From Erinaceus europaeus (taxonomy: Eukaryota > Chordata > Mammalia > Eulipotyphla > Erinaceidae): a stretch of 64,000 nt of DNA. The first letter of the stretch is position 1. Each line of letters opens with the position of its first letter. A program made the position numbers and the translations under genes. The notes below the pieces were generated by a model, which did no database searches, was not told the origin of the DNA, and worked only from the letters and a program-made list of their open reading frames with translations. Shown in pieces: positions 49,361-61,383 of the stretch. The DNA lies in contig NC_080164.1 of NCBI RefSeq assembly GCF_950295315.1, positions 63,461,615-63,525,614 of the forward strand, in the 5' to 3' direction.

Positions 49361-50236
49361 TTGGGAGGCGATAGCGCAATGGGTTAAGCGCACATGGCGC
49401 AAAGAGCAAGGACTGGCCAAAGGATCCTAGTTCAAGCCCCTGGCTCTCTACCTGCAGGGGAGTCGCTTCACAGGCAGTGAAGCAGGTCTGCAGGTGTCTT
49501 TCTCTCTCCCCTCTCTGTCTACCCCTCCTCTCTCCATTTCTCTCTGTTCTATCCAACAAAGACGACATCAATAACAACAATAATAACTACAACAACAAAA
49601 ACAACAAGGGCAACAAAAGGGAAAATAAATAAATATAATTTTTTTTTAAAAAAAGATACTTTTACTTGTACCATGAATCCACCGCTCCTGGAGGCCATTT
49701 CCCCACCCCCTTTTGTTGCCCTTGTTGTTGTAGCCTCTTTGTGGTTATTATTATTGCCAATGTTGATGTTGTTCGTTGTTGGATAGGACAGAGAGAAATG
49801 GAGAGAGCAGGGGAAGACAGAGAGGAGGAGAGAAAGATAGACACCTGCAGACCTGCTTCACCGCCTGTGAAGGGACTCCCCTGCAGGTGGGGAGCCGGGG
49901 GCTCGAACCGGGATCCTTACGCTGGTCCTTGCACTTTGTGCCACATGCGCTTAACCCGCTGCGCCACCGCCCGACCCCCCAAGTTTCTTTTTTTTAAAAA
50001 AAACTTATTTATTTATTTCCTTTTGTTGCCCTTGTTGTTTTACTATTGTATGTTATTGGTGTCATTGTTGTTGGATAGGACAGAGAGAAATGGAGAGAGG
50101 AGGGGAAGACAGAGAGGAGGAGAGAAAGACACCTGCAGACTTGCTTCACCGCCTGGGGGCTCGAACAGGGATCCTTACGCTGGTCCTTGCACTTTGCACC
50201 ACATGCGCTTAACCCACTGTGCTACCACAGACTCTC
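49361..50236. mobile_element. SINE-1 (+), SINE-1 (-), SINE-1 (-) cluster
   Basis: 49361-49645 sense (ggcgatagcgcaatgggtta), with aaaaagatattttt-like flanks. 49669-49979 antisense long form. 49990-50236 antisense with an internal deletion removing the gtggggagccg block. Confidence 0.88.
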
Positions 50237-50389
50237 AGAAGGCAAGTTTCTACTGCAATAATTGCATGCAGTGGAAAAAGACTACAGGAAGAGAAACAAG
50301 TCTCCTTCAGCTGATTGAGAATCTACCTTTGCTGACACCCAAAGAGACAACTTTTCATTTTCAGCAACTGGGAAGACCCTCACAGATGC

Positions 50390-50625
50390 AGTGCTGAGCA
50401 GAAGGTGCCAGACACAAAAGAGTACATCCAGTATGTTTCTATTATATAAAGATCAAGCACAGTCAAAATTACCAGATCATCACAAGAAATAAATATATAA
50501 TGATGTGTGATCATGGATGTTAGCTAGACTTATTGAGGTGATCATTTGTAATGTAGACATATTGTACATTGTCTTGTACTGCACACATGAACATAATATA
50601 TCAATTATATTCCAATTAAAAAGAA
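50390..50625 (+). mobile_element. Old L1M 3' end
   Basis: gtgccagacacaaaagagta, ataaagatcaagcacag, ttgtactgcacacatgaaca and tcaattatattccaattaaa are typical of old L1 3' ends in placental mammals. Confidence 0.7.
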
Positions 50626-50627
50626 AA

Positions 50628-50815
50628 CGGGCCCTGGCTCCCCACCTGCAGGGGAGTTCGCTTCACAGGTGGTGAAGCAGGTCTGCAGGTGTCTGTCTTT
50701 CTCTCCCCCTCTCTGTCTTCCCCTCCTCTCTCATTTCTCTCTGTCCTATCCAACAACAATGACATCAATAACCACAACAATGTTAAACAAGGGCAACAAA
50801 AGGAAAAAAAAAAAT
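50628..50815 (+). mobile_element. SINE-1, head-truncated
   Basis: Starts at ccctggctccccacctgcag and ends with a poly-A and TA tail, next to the L1M end. Confidence 0.8.
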
Positions 50816-50829
50816 ATATATAGGTGGTT

Positions 50830-52320
50830 TCCTTGAGGTGGGAGGGCATGTAGGAGGGATTCTACCTGAGAGGAAGTAGAGAAAGCCTGCATGGCAGAAG
50901 TTTTCTTTATTTTGCTCTGGGTATGAATCTGAATCTATACCTTCACTAAACCATATTCTTCTCACATGTGCTCTCTGCATTCTACATTTTAATGTTTTAT
51001 AGGAAGAACAGAAGGAACAATTTTCTACTGAACTTGCATTTCAGTGGGAATCTTATAATAAAAGCATTGGTTTGAATGAAAGAACTTTATGTTTTTCTAG
51101 AGTTAAGGTGTAAATGGGGAATCAGTGAAAAAAAAAAAAGCTGTGACACCTGAGGTGAAGGAAAACAAGACTTTATTGGCTCCAACTCAGAATTAGCACA
51201 TACTACAAATACTGGGCCCCTAATTTCAGCAGTTTTCTTTCCTTTCTTCCTTTCTCTCTCTCTTCGTTTTCTTTCTTATAGTAAAACAGTACACAGAGAA
51301 AAATTGGCTAATGATTCACAGTTAGGTATTCAAGGACCATGAGATGGGCAGGGGTAGTAAAAGGCTTAAAGCTCTCAAGGCCATACAAATACCAGGAGAT
51401 GGAGGGGGGTTACACTTGGAATTTATGGATGTCCTAAAAACCTGGTACAAAATTTGCAATTAATTTTAAAGTTTCTTTTTAAAAATTTTTAATTATTTTT
51501 TGAGCTAACTCAATTAGTTTATTTGTAGGAGGACAACAATGAATAATAACTTAGCTATATTGAGTTTTAGAAACAAATAGAATTAGTTACTATTATTACA
51601 TTGTTATTATTACATATTATATTATCTTTATTTACCTATTGGATAGAGACAGTCAGAAATTGAGAGGGAAGGAGGGATAGAGAGGGTGAGAGACAGAGAG
51701 ACAACTGCAGCCCTGCTTCACCACTTGTGAAGCTTTCCCCCTGCAGGTGGGGACTGGGGGCTCCGACCTGGTACCTTGCGCATTGTAACGTGTGCTCAAC
51801 CAGGTGTGCCACTACCCTGTCCCACGATTAATTTTATATAGTACTTCAAAGGGAGCCTCAAAGACATTCTTTGAATAGGAGGTTTCCATTTTTGTTAGTT
51901 TTCTAGACTCTACATCTGATTCTTAGTCCTCAGATGACTAATATCCTGCCACATGCTAAGGACTATTTTTAGACAAAGTTCAAGGATTTCCTCTTGACTC
52001 AGCAGGATTCTATTATCACTCCAACCAAAAGGGACCTTGTCTGAACACAGGGCAGCCTGGAGTGATTGCTGCTTTGGGAGGGCTTGTGTGACCCCTGTCC
52101 CTCATGTTACTCTTAAAGACTGTTCCCACAACATATCAGACATGTTATACACAGCTCACACTATTACATGTCTGTGTGAATCTGTGTATATATACACATA
52201 TATATAATACATGTGTATGTATTCAATTGTGTATGTGTTCTTAGTAAAAAATTTGAATGGTTCCAATAATTTTGTGTTTTTCATAATTAAATATGAGCAA
52301 TGCATGTTGCTTTTTCTCAA
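50830..52320. other. Unassigned A/T-rich sequence around one SINE-2
   Basis: 51140-51470 and 51890-52130 look like diverged repeat sequence, possibly LTR, but no family could be named. Confidence 0.4.
51608..51822 (-). mobile_element. SINE-2
   Basis: From attggatagagacagtcaga to accaggtgtgccactaccct. Confidence 0.85.
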
Positions 52321-52329
52321 TGTATTCAA

Positions 52330-52770
52330 GAATTCTTTTTTAAAGATGATATTGTGTCCTTTGGGCCAAAATGGATGGAACTGGAAGTGATTATGCTTAT
52401 CACAATAAATAGAGAGATGAAAGACAATTACCAGATGGTTTTACTCATATGTGAAATCTAGAGATCAGATTTACATGAACTTGCCCAAAAAGAAAAGGAA
52501 GAAGAGGAAGAAGAGGAAGGAGAGGAAGGAGAAGGAGAAGGAGAAGGAGAAGGAGAAGGAGAAGGAGAAGGAGAAGGAGAAGGAGAAGGAGAAGGAGAAG
52601 GAGAAGGAGAAGGAGAAGGAATAGTAAGCAAACTGTTTCTAAGACTTGTGAGAACTATGGTGGTTATTTTTGGGTGGTGAGAAGGTTGGGTGGGTGTGCT
52701 ATGGAACTATACACGGTAACTTTACAATCCTGTAACCTGCTATTAATTACAAATAAATAATTAAATTTAA
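52330..52770 (+). mobile_element. L1-c 3' end carrying a GGAGAA microsatellite
   Basis: Contains tgtcctttgggccaaaatgg, atggaactggaagtgattat, agatgaaagacaattaccag and actcatatgtgaaatctaga, typical of the end of L1 ORF2 and its 3' UTR. A polypurine tract (52494-52620) follows, then a 3' end with cctgctattaattacaaata. Confidence 0.85.
52494..52620 (+). repeat. (GGAGAA)n polypurine microsatellite
   Basis: About 120 nt without any pyrimidine on +, inside the L1-c 3' UTR. Confidence 0.97.
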
Positions 52771-52782
52771 AAGGTTTTATTG

Positions 52783-53012
52783 GGGAGTCGGGCTGTAGTG
52801 CAGCAGGTTAAGCGCAGGTGGCGCAAAGCACAAGGACCGGCATAAGGATCCCGGTTCGAACCCCAGATCCCCACCTGCAGGGGAGTTGCTTCACAGGCGG
52901 TGAAGCAGGTCTGCAGGTGTCTGTCTGTCTTCCCCTCCTCTCTCCGTTTCTCTCTGTCCTATCCAACAGCGACGACAATAATAACTACAACAATAAAACA
53001 ACAAGGGCAAAA
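52783..53012 (+). mobile_element. SINE-1
   Basis: gggagtcgggctgtagtgca to caacaagggcaaaaaa; near consensus but with a shortened pyrimidine block. Confidence 0.9.
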
Positions 53013-53068
53013 AAAAGTTTTATTATTTTATTACTGATTGGATGGTGGCTTATAAGATTATAAGATTA

Positions 53069-53620
53069 TAGGGCAGTGACAGTGACACATCTGGATGAGC
53101 ACACACATTACCATGTGCAAGGACCTAGGTTTTTTTTTATATTTATTTATTCCCTTTTTTTGCCCTTGTTGTTTAATTGTTGTAATTATTATTGTTGTTG
53201 TTATTGTTGAATAGGACAGAGAGAAATGGAGAGAGGAGGGGGGAAGACAGAGAGGGGAGAGAAAGACACTTGCAGACCTGCTTCATCGCTTGTGAAGCAA
53301 CTCCCCTGCAGATGGGGAGCCGGGGGCTGGAACCTGGAGGGTCCTTGCTCTTTGTGCCATGTGCACTTAACCCGTTGCAATACAGCCCGACTCCCAGGGC
53401 CTAGGTTTAAACCCCCATTTTCCACCTGCAGGGGGATACTTCATGAGCAGTGAAACAGGTCTTCAGGTGTCTAACCTTCTCTCCCTCTCTCTATATCCCT
53501 GCCTTCTTTTAATTTCTCTCTGTCCTTTCTAAATTAGGAAGGGGAGAGGGGAAATTGGCCACCAGTAACAGTGAGTTCATAGTGCAGGCTAAGCCCCAGT
53601 AATAACCTTGGTGCAAAAAA
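53069..53620 (+). mobile_element. SINE-2 long form with nested antisense SINE-1
   Basis: The host breaks at 53131 and resumes at 53397 with the duplicated target (ggacctaggttt and gggcctaggttt). The guest SINE-1 ends tacagcccgactccc. Confidence 0.88.
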
Positions 53621-53814
53621 AAGATGATAAGATTACAGGGTCATAGTTTCATATCACATTCTCCACCGAAGTTCTGTGCCCTTCCTCCCCGCCCACAGAA
53701 GAGCCACCATTGTTCTAATAAAGTCTCACAGATAAGTTGGCTTCTCCTTTTTTTTTTTTTCGAGTTTATGTGTTTCATTTATCTATATTCTACATATGAG
53801 CAAACTCGCCCAGT

Positions 53815-54589
53815 AGTTATCCAGTTATCCTTCTTCTTTCTCTTTCCCTGTCTTTCCTTTCCTTTCCTTTCCTTTCCTTTCCTTTCCTTTCCTTTCCTTT
53901 CCTTTCCTTTCCTTCCTTCCCTTCCCTTCCCTTCCTCTTCCCCTTCCTTCCTTTTTCCTTCCTTCCTTCCTTCCTTCCTTCCTTCCTTTCCTTCCTTCCT
54001 TCTCTCTCTCTCATTCTTTCTTTCCCCCTCTTTTCTTTTTATTGCCACCAAGGTATAGCTGGGACTCAGTGCCTACAAAATTATTGCACTGCTCCTGGTG
54101 ACCATTTTTTCTTTTTTCTTTTATTAGCTAGGACTGAGAGAAATTGAGTGGGGAAGGGGAGATAGAGAAGGAGAGAGAAAGATAGATACCTGAAAACCTG
54201 CTTCACTCCTAGTGAGGCAGGGGGCAGGGTGGTGGTGAGACCTGGTCTTTGCACATGGTAATGTGTACTCTCTACTGGGTGTGCCACAGCCTGGACCCTT
54301 TCTTTTTTAAAAAATATTTATTTATTTATTTTATTTATTTATTCCCTTTTGTTGCCCTTGTTGTTTTATTGTTGTAGTTATTATTGTTGTCATTGTTGGA
54401 TAGAACAGAAAGAAATGGAGAGAGGAGGGGAAGACAGAGGGGGAGAGAAAGATAGACACCTGCAGACCTGCTTCACTGCCTGTAAAGTGACTCCCCTGCA
54501 GGTGGAGAACCAGGGGCTCGAACTGGGATTCTTACTAGGCCTTGTGCTTTGCACCACCTGCGCTTAACCCTACCTACCACCCGACTCCC
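53815..54589 (-). mobile_element. Two antisense SINE-1 copies, the first with a 200-nt pyrimidine tail
   Basis: Tail (TTTCC)n/(TTCC)n at 53815-54032; body 54034-54296. The second copy is 54306-54589, ending taccacccgactccc. Confidence 0.85.
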
Positions 54590-55096
54590 TTGATCTTGAA
54601 AAATTTAACCCACACTTCGATTACCCACGACAAAACACTAGGACTGTTTTCCTCCCCCATAGATGTAGCTGCCACTATTTGAGCCCGTTTTTTTAAATAG
54701 TCACTGAAAGTTTTGTTTAAAGAAAGAAGCATGCAACTCTTTTCTTTGTGAGGTCATATCCCCAGGGAGATGACGAAATCTGTGTTCACATTTCTCTGCT
54801 TGTTTTTCTACCAATATCATCAAGTTCTTTATAAACATAAAATCTAGCATTGATTGAGGTCATTTCAGGTGAAGACATCTTTCCCGGACAATTGTCATTA
54901 TTTAAAAAAAAAAAAAAGGAAGGAAGAAATGAAGGGGAATAGTAGCAAGGAGGGGGAGGGACAGAGGCAGAAGGAAGAAGAGAGTGAGGATGGGAGGGGG
55001 AATATATGAAGAGATGGGAAGGGAGGAGACATACAAGGAGGAGTGCAAGGTCTCCATGTACAGCTAATTGGAATTAGTCTTCTTCTTTCTTTTTTT

Positions 55097-55685
55097 AAAT
55101 TTATTTTGCCTCCAGGGTTATTGCTGGGGCTCAGTGCCTGCACCATGAATCCACTGCTCTTGGAGGCCATTTTTCCCCCTTTTGTTGCCCTTGCTGTTGT
55201 AGCCCTGTTGCGGTCATTATCGTTGCTGTTGACGTTGTTAGACAGGACAGAGAGAAACGGAAAGCGGAGGGGAAGACAGAGAGGGGGAGAAAAAGACACC
55301 TGCAGATCTGCTTCACTGCCTGTGAAGAGACTCCCCTGCAGGTGGGGAGCCTGAGGCTGAACTGGGGGCCCGAACCGGGATCCTTACCCGGTCCTTGCGG
55401 TTTGCGCCATGTGCGCTTAACCCACTGCACTACCGCCTGATCCCCCTTTCTTTCTTTTTAAAAATATTTATTTGATTTGATAGGGCAGAGAGAAATTGAA
55501 AGGGGGAGGGAGAGATAAAGAGACAGGAGAGGAAGATAGAGAGATAGAGAGGAAGAGAGACTCATAATATTGCTTGGTGAAGCACTTGTGAAGCTTCCCC
55601 CCTTGCAGGTAGGAAGCAGAGACTTGAACTGGGGACCTCTCACACGGTTATGTGTGCACTCTACTGGGTGTGGCACTGCCTGGCC
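55097..55685 (-). mobile_element. SINE-1 long form then SINE-2
   Basis: 55097-55445 (tgcctccagggttattgctg to actaccgcctgatcccc) and 55452-55685 (tttgatagggcagagagaaa to gtgtggcactgcctggccc). Confidence 0.9.
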
Positions 55686-55689
55686 CAGA

Positions 55690-56195
55690 TTAATCTTTTT
55701 TTTTTTCTGAACAATAATTTTCTTTTGAAAATTTCTTTATTGGGGAATTAATGTTGTACATTTGACAGTAAGTACAATAGTTTGTACATGCACAACATTT
55801 CTCAGCTTTCCACATAACAATACAACCCCCACTAGGTCCTCTGCCACCTCTTTTGGACTTGTACTCTCCACCCACACCCACCCCAGAGTCTTTTACTTTG
55901 GTGCAATATGCCAATTCCAGTTCAGGTTCTACTTGTGTTTTCTTTTCTGATCTTGTTTTTCAACTTCAGCCTGAGAGTGAGATCATCCCATATTCATCCT
56001 TCTGTTTCTGATTTATTTCACTTAACATGAAATTTTCAAGGTCCATCCAAGATCGGCAGAAAATGGTGAAGTCACCATTTTTAATAGCTGAGTAGTATTC
56101 CATTGTGTATATAGACCACAACTTGCTCAGCCACTCATCTGTTGTTGGACACCTGCGTTGCTTCCAGGTTTGAGCTATTACAGACTGTGAGCAAT
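55690..56195 (-). mobile_element. L1 3' end (L1-a) with ORF2 C-terminal remnant
   Basis: On the - strand the frame ending at 55966 encodes WSIYTMEYYSAIKN and WMDLENFMLSEINQ, the classic C terminus of L1 ORF2. It is followed by a 3' UTR with gtgcaccaaag-type sequence and an end reading ccccaataaagaaattt. It is 5'-truncated, as is usual. Confidence 0.9.
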
Positions 56196-56404
56196 AATTT
56201 TCAAGAGCAAACAACAGACCCTGCCTTATATTCAGTCGTCTATAGTGCTCATCTCTGTGCCCCATTGCCTAGAACAGTGCTAGTAAATGACTGTGGAATA
56301 AACGCACGGCTGTTGATTTCTTTTCTTTTTGTTCAGTTACATTTTAACCAATATGTACATTGATAAGTAATATCCAATATAAAGGGAAAACATGTGAAAG
56401 CTTC

Positions 56405-56530
56405 ATTTGTGGAGACTAAACCTTGCTACTTTGCTATATGCAGAACTGGGCTCAAGTCCAGACACCACTACAAACTTTAGTGGTGTGGTCCATTTTACTC
56501 TTTCTTCTTCTCTGCCTCTACCTATAAATA
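56405..56530 (+). mobile_element. SINE-5, diverged
   Basis: cttgctactttgctatatgc, ctgggctcaagtccagacac and tttagtggtgtggtcc. Confidence 0.6.
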
Positions 56531-56539
56531 AGTACATAA

Positions 56540-57060
56540 ATGAGTAAAGTCCTATCACCTAGCACAGAAATGAGGGATAGAGAAAGTATCAGGCGAATGT
56601 GTGAAAAGGAAGAGATAAGAATCAAGGTAAGGAAGATAGGCCCGATGAGAAAGTTTAAATACCTGATGAACTCACTCATTCTTCTTCTTCTAGCGTTTGC
56701 CAACTCACTCATAGGGAGAACTTAAAGGGGGAAAAAAAAGGATAAAAAGAAATTAAAACTTGAACTAGGTTTGGTGTATAGCACCAAAACAAAGGAATCT
56801 GGGGAAGAAGGGAAGAAAACGGAATGGGGGAGGAGGGGTATGAAAAGGTGGCTGGGGCAGAGGTCACTAGGGAGAGGTTGGCATCCTGGTATGTGATGAT
56901 GGAAAAGACATAAAGTGAGGCAGAGAATGCTTTGAAGACACTCATCATAGGGAAATGAGGAAGGATACCCCATATCAACAACCATACTGTAAACTTAAGT
57001 TCCCCCCCCCAAAAGAATAAGATATAAAAACCAGGAAACAATAAAGACGAGCCTGACAAG
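56540..57060 (+). mobile_element. Probable L1-a-like 3' UTR, sense orientation
   Basis: tttggtgtatagcaccaaa and ggaatctgggg match the reverse of the L1-a signature gagtcttttactttggtgca. The sequence is otherwise purine-rich and diverged. It contains a 21-nt stretch (56682-56702) found reversed at 7692-7712. Confidence 0.5.
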
Positions 57061-57094
57061 TTATTTTGCCAGGAAATCATAATTAAAGAGCAAT

Positions 57095-57430
57095 CTCAGG
57101 CAAGGAGATAGCATACTAGCTATGCATAAAAATTCTTTTTTTTTCTTTTTTTCCCTTTTCTTGCCCTTGTTGTTTATCATGTTGTTATTATTATTGTTGT
57201 TGTTATTGCTGTCGTTGCTGTTGGATGGGACAGAGAAATCGAGAGAGGAGGGGGAGAGAAAGATAGGCATCTGCAGACCTGCTTCACCACCTATGAAGTG
57301 AACCCCCTGCAGGTGGGGAGCTGGAGACTCTAACCGGTATCCTTATGCAGCAGGTCCTTGCGCTTCGCACCTTGTGTGCTTAACCTGCTGTGCCACCACC
57401 TGGTTCACAAAATTCTTTTTTTCTATACCT
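57095..57430. mobile_element. SINE-3 (+) head split by antisense SINE-1
   Basis: The host reads aaggagatagcatactagct. The guest (57131-57407) is flanked by aaaattctttttt on both sides and ends gccaccacctggttc. Confidence 0.8.
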
Positions 57431-58288
57431 AGCAAATGCTCTCTCCAAAGAGAAACACCATGCCCATGCTCACCTCATACCTGCTCAGCTCTCACTTGCT
57501 GCTCTCTCCTTCCACATGTGTGTTCAGAAGCTCTGAGGCTTTATTGAATGCAAGTCTACTGCTAATACAATACAGAACTTGGTCAGGCTCCAGTCACACT
57601 CTGGCGCTGGACCCAGCTAGGCCAGGGGCCAAGTTTGAAGTGAGACTCACCCTGCAAGTGATCAAGTTTGGTTAAGAGGTGAAACATTCACTGCCAAATA
57701 AAAAAAACCTAGAATGTTTTTCCAGCTGAACTGAGGGCTCCTGTAGTCTAGCTGGCCTCTAGTGATGGAGCTTGGAGGTCATCTGAACTGAGAGTGATGA
57801 GAGGCAGGAAGCAAAAACAGAAATGTGCAAATAAAATAGGGGTGAGGCCAGAGCAAGGATCTGGGAAAGAAAATAAACTATTTTGTTAGAAACCTGTCTG
57901 ATCTTTCACACCCTAACCTCTTTTTCTTCTGCAAGCTGTCATGTTGACTGAATCTGGCTGGCCCTGTGAGTTCAAGCAGCGTGAGTTTTGATAATACATG
58001 ATGAGATCTTAAGACCCCAGCATACTGATATGGTGGTTGAGAAAAACGGGCATGATTCATTTTAAAGCTTCCTGTGGGGTCACGTGCCTTTACTTGGCCC
58101 TACTAAGCACTGTATCTCAGCCATGGGGCATGGGGTCATGGTTGTGGATGTGTTCTCACAGACTGTCATCTCCTTGGCTCTTGAATATGTGACAGAACCC
58201 TCATGTGAAGACACAAGTCCTTATGAGCACACGTGAGTAAGCTCCCAGAGTAAGACTTTACAAGCAGCTTTAGAATGTTTCCTTTTTA
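57431..58288. other. Unassigned intergenic sequence
   Basis: No coding similarity, RNA gene or recognised repeat. Confidence 0.5.
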
Positions 58289-58326
58289 TAAATAAAATAA
58301 AATAAAATAAAATAAAATAAAATAAT
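58289..58326. repeat. (AAAAT)n microsatellite
   Basis: About seven AAAAT units. It provides the left flank of the SINE-1 at 58338. Confidence 0.95.
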
Positions 58327-58337
58327 TCTCTAGTTAG

Positions 58338-58695
58338 GGGGCCAAGTGGTAGTACAGGGGGTTAAGCACACATGGTGCAAAGCAAGGATTGGTGTTAAGA
58401 TCCCTGTTCGAGCCACTGGCTCCCCACCTGAAGTGGGTTCGCTTCCCAAGCGGTGAAGCAGGTCTGCAAGTGTCTGTCTTTCTTTCCTCCTCTCTGTCTT
58501 CCACTCCTCTCTCAGTTTCTCTCTGTCCTATCCAACAACAATGACAGCAATAAGAATAACAGTAACAACAGTGATAAACAACAAGGGCAACAAAAGGGGA
58601 AAAATAGCCTCCAGGAGCAGTGAATTCATAGTGCAGGCACCGAGCCCAGTGATAACTTTGGAAGCAAAAAAAAAAAAAAAAATTCTCTAGCTAAA
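58338..58695 (+). mobile_element. SINE-1 long form with poly-A
   Basis: gggccaagtggtagtacagg to gataactttggaagc and A(18). The flanks aattctctagtta and aattctctagcta are a target duplication. Confidence 0.88.
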
Positions 58696-58714
58696 ACTGT
58701 AACCAATAATAGTG

Positions 58715-58985
58715 TGGAGAGGAAGTAAGGGAGATCAGTGTGTTAGCACACTAATTTCACATGCTAGAGGTCCCAGGTTCAATCTCTGGCACCACCATAA
58801 GTGAAGACTTTGCTCTCTCTCAATAAATCTAAAATGTAGTCAGTTATTTGGGCAGGGTAGATAGCATAATGGTTATGCAAACAGACTCTCAAGCCTGAAA
58901 CTGTGAGGTCCCAGGTTCAATCCCCTGCACCTCCATAAACTGGAGCGCAGCAGTACACTGGTTAAAAAAAAATCAGTTATTAAAA
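58715..58985 (+). mobile_element. Two SINE-3-like copies
   Basis: 58715-58832 (caggttcaatctctggcacc) and 58850-58976 (tagcataatggttatgcaaa). The second is flanked by tcagttatt on both sides. Confidence 0.8.
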
Positions 58986-59109
58986 AAAAATAGTGTTGTA
59001 ATGTACCTCTGTGCCCCCTTTCCAGAACCTCGGAACTACTGTGACCATCACAATACAGCTCAAGGCTGGGAAGGAGGCAACTATTTTAGCTCTAATATGT
59101 CAAATAACT

Positions 59110-59225
59110 CCTTGGTGCCAGGTCTTTACACACATAATCTTCATGGCTCAATTATCTGCCAAAGGTCATACAACTAGTGAGTGACAGCTAGTGCAGCTGA
59201 GAGGCTGATGTGTGATCCATAGATA
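59110..59225. mobile_element. MIR-type fragment
   Basis: ccttggtgccaggtctttac, cacataatcttcatggctca and aaaggtcatacaactagtga follow the MIR3 order. Confidence 0.55.
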
Positions 59226-59499
59226 GAAAGCCTTTTTTGAATGCACAGGCTGGGCCCACCTCCTGTGTGGGGGCCTGTCACATCCCCCCAAGGTGCTCCA
59301 GCTGAGCTGTTGTCCTGTCTAGTTCAATCATGTCAAGTATGCATCCAGTCACATGGCTTGTCTCATAGATAAAACAAAATGGAAGAAATCTGTGAGAGGA
59401 ATAAAATGAGGAAATATTTTTTTATATAACATCACTGGGGCTCCACTGCTCCAGACCATTTTTTTTTTCCAGACAGAGTCAGAGAATTTTTTTTTTTAG

Positions 59500-59665
59500 T
59501 TTTAAAAAGGTATTCACCTGGGAGAATGCCTGTTTTGCCATGCACACAACCCAGGTTCAAGTTTGCCCCCTCACCAGCACGCACTACTTGCTCTCGAGGA
59601 AGTTTCAGTACTATGGTGTCCTTCCTTCTGTCTCTCTCCTCTTTCTCTCTGACAGGAAGTTTGGG
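59500..59665 (+). mobile_element. SINE-5
   Basis: cctgttttgccatgcacaca, ctcgaggaagtttcagtact and a pyrimidine-rich end. Confidence 0.7.
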
Positions 59666-59745
59666 ACCAACACATCTGTATAAATGAACTTGTTGAACTA
59701 AGCCTTATCTTCCTAGTAACTTCTTTTTAAAAATTTAATTAATTC

Positions 59746-60095
59746 AGGGCCAGGTGGTAGTGTACCGGATTAAATGCACATAGTCCAAAATGCAAGGATC
59801 AGCGCAAGGATCCCAGTTTGAACCCCTGACTCCCCACCTGCAGGCAGGTCACTTCACAAGCAGTGAAGCAGGTCTGCAGGTGTCTATCTTTCTCTCTCCT
59901 CTCTGTCTTCCCCTTCTTTTTCAATTTCTCTCTGTCCTATCCAACAACAATGACGACAATAATAGCAATAACAACAATAACAATGGAAAAAAGATGGCCA
60001 CCAGGAGCAGGGGATTCGTAGTGCAGGCACCGAGTCCCAGTGATAACCCTGGAGGCAAATAATAATAATAATAATAATAGTCATTATTATTATTA
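59746..60095 (+). mobile_element. SINE-1 long form with (AAT)n tail
   Basis: gggccaggtggtagtgtacc to gataaccctggaggc, then AAT units that change at about 60082 into ATT units of the next element. Confidence 0.85.
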
Positions 60096-60104
60096 TCTGA
60101 TAGT

Positions 60105-60298
60105 ACAGAAGGAAACTGAGAGTTGGGAAAGGAATATAGAAAGGAAAATAGAATTCATATTTGCAACCTTGGGAGAACTGCTGTAGTTTCCAGTGGAGGA
60201 AATGGGGATACAGAACTGGTGGTGGGAACAGTGCAGAATTATACCCCTTTTATCTTATAATTTTGTTAATCAATATTAAATCACTAATAAAATAAAAT
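60105..60298 (+). mobile_element. L1-b 3' end in sense orientation
   Basis: Reads actgctgtagtttccagtgg, agaactggtggtgggaacag, attataccccttttatctta and an A/T-rich end with aataaaataaaa. It is the reverse complement of the start of the antisense L1-b copies. Confidence 0.8.
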
Positions 60299-60299
60299 A

Positions 60300-60444
60300 A
60301 GAGAAAGGGAGAGAAAAAGAGGTACATTCGCAGTCCTTGCTTCATTGCTCATGAAGGGTCCCCCCTGCAAGTGGGGACTGGGGAGTTGAACCCAGGTCCT
60401 TGCACATGTAAACGTGCACTCAAGTGCACCACTACACAGCCCCC
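60300..60444 (-). mobile_element. SINE-2
   Basis: gcagtccttgcttcattgct to gtgcaccactacacagcccc. Confidence 0.8.
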
Positions 60445-61290
60445 TAATTACCTCTTCACCATTCACTTCCCTAGCACAAATCCTCTGTCTTATTGACTCT
60501 TCACAAATTTATAGCTTCTAGTCTAAAAGTTATAAAACCTTCTTGCTCTGGTCACTTCTTTGGGTCTTCATTCTGTTGTGAAGGCTTTCATGTACATGTA
60601 AAAATTAAAAACTTGAATACATTCCTCCTGCTAATGTATTTTGGACTATTTGGTTTTTAGACTCAGTCATGGACTCTGAGATGGTTGAGAACTTTTTCCT
60701 CCCCCACATGTTTGCTCCTGTTCTGCAAACCAGGCATCAGTGGCACTTGGTATTGTCCCAAATGAATCTTCTCTGTATACTGGCTAGATTTGTCTGCAGT
60801 CCTGGAAAAAGGGAGAACTTTCTAGATTGCTCTGAGGGTTCTTAGTGAATGTGGCTTCTCCTAGTGTATGGTGAGACCAATCCAGTGAACTGTAAAACAT
60901 CCCCTAAAGGTTCATTGATACAAAACAAAATAAAACAAACAAAAATGATTTGTAAGGCTCTACCAAACAAACATACAAATAAAAAACTGACTTGGGGGAC
61001 TCTGCAGAGTGTTTATGATGAAGTTTATTGCTTACAAATCAGAGGCAGTCTTTTGTCTAGTGATCAGCCTTTTGGGGCAGATACAGATAGAGACAGAAAA
61101 ACAGGATCTTCACATGTATAAGCAAGAAGCAGGCATGGGGTGACCAATGCTGGGGCTCCGGATTAACTTGTAAACATGACCCTGATGGGCAGCCAGGCAC
61201 TCCATTAATCATGTACGGGATCACCTAGAGGACATCGTCCATAGAGGCTTTGCCTTACACCTAGGGTATTACTATCACCCTAATACCCAT
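60445..61290. other. Unassigned intergenic sequence
   Basis: Nothing recognised apart from short A-rich runs near 60910-60990. Confidence 0.5.
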
Positions 61291-61369
61291 CACTCGAACT
61301 GGGATCCTTACTCCAGCCCTTGCACTTTGTGCCACCTATGTTTAACTTGCTGTGCTACCACCCTACTCC
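61291..61369 (-). mobile_element. SINE-1 head fragment
   Basis: cgaactgggatccttactcc to gctaccaccctactcc; the body is missing. Confidence 0.75.
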
Positions 61370-61383
61370 TTTTTTTATATTTT

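Noticed and set aside
49666..50397. 243-codon open frame on +
   Set aside because: It runs through two antisense SINE-1 copies and its protein repeats the same SINE-derived phrase (ERKIDTCRPASPPVK) seen in frames across the whole window.
53624..54058. 144-codon frame on + and Lys/Glu-rich frames on -
   Set aside because: They are translations of the (TTTCC)n/(TTCC)n microsatellite.
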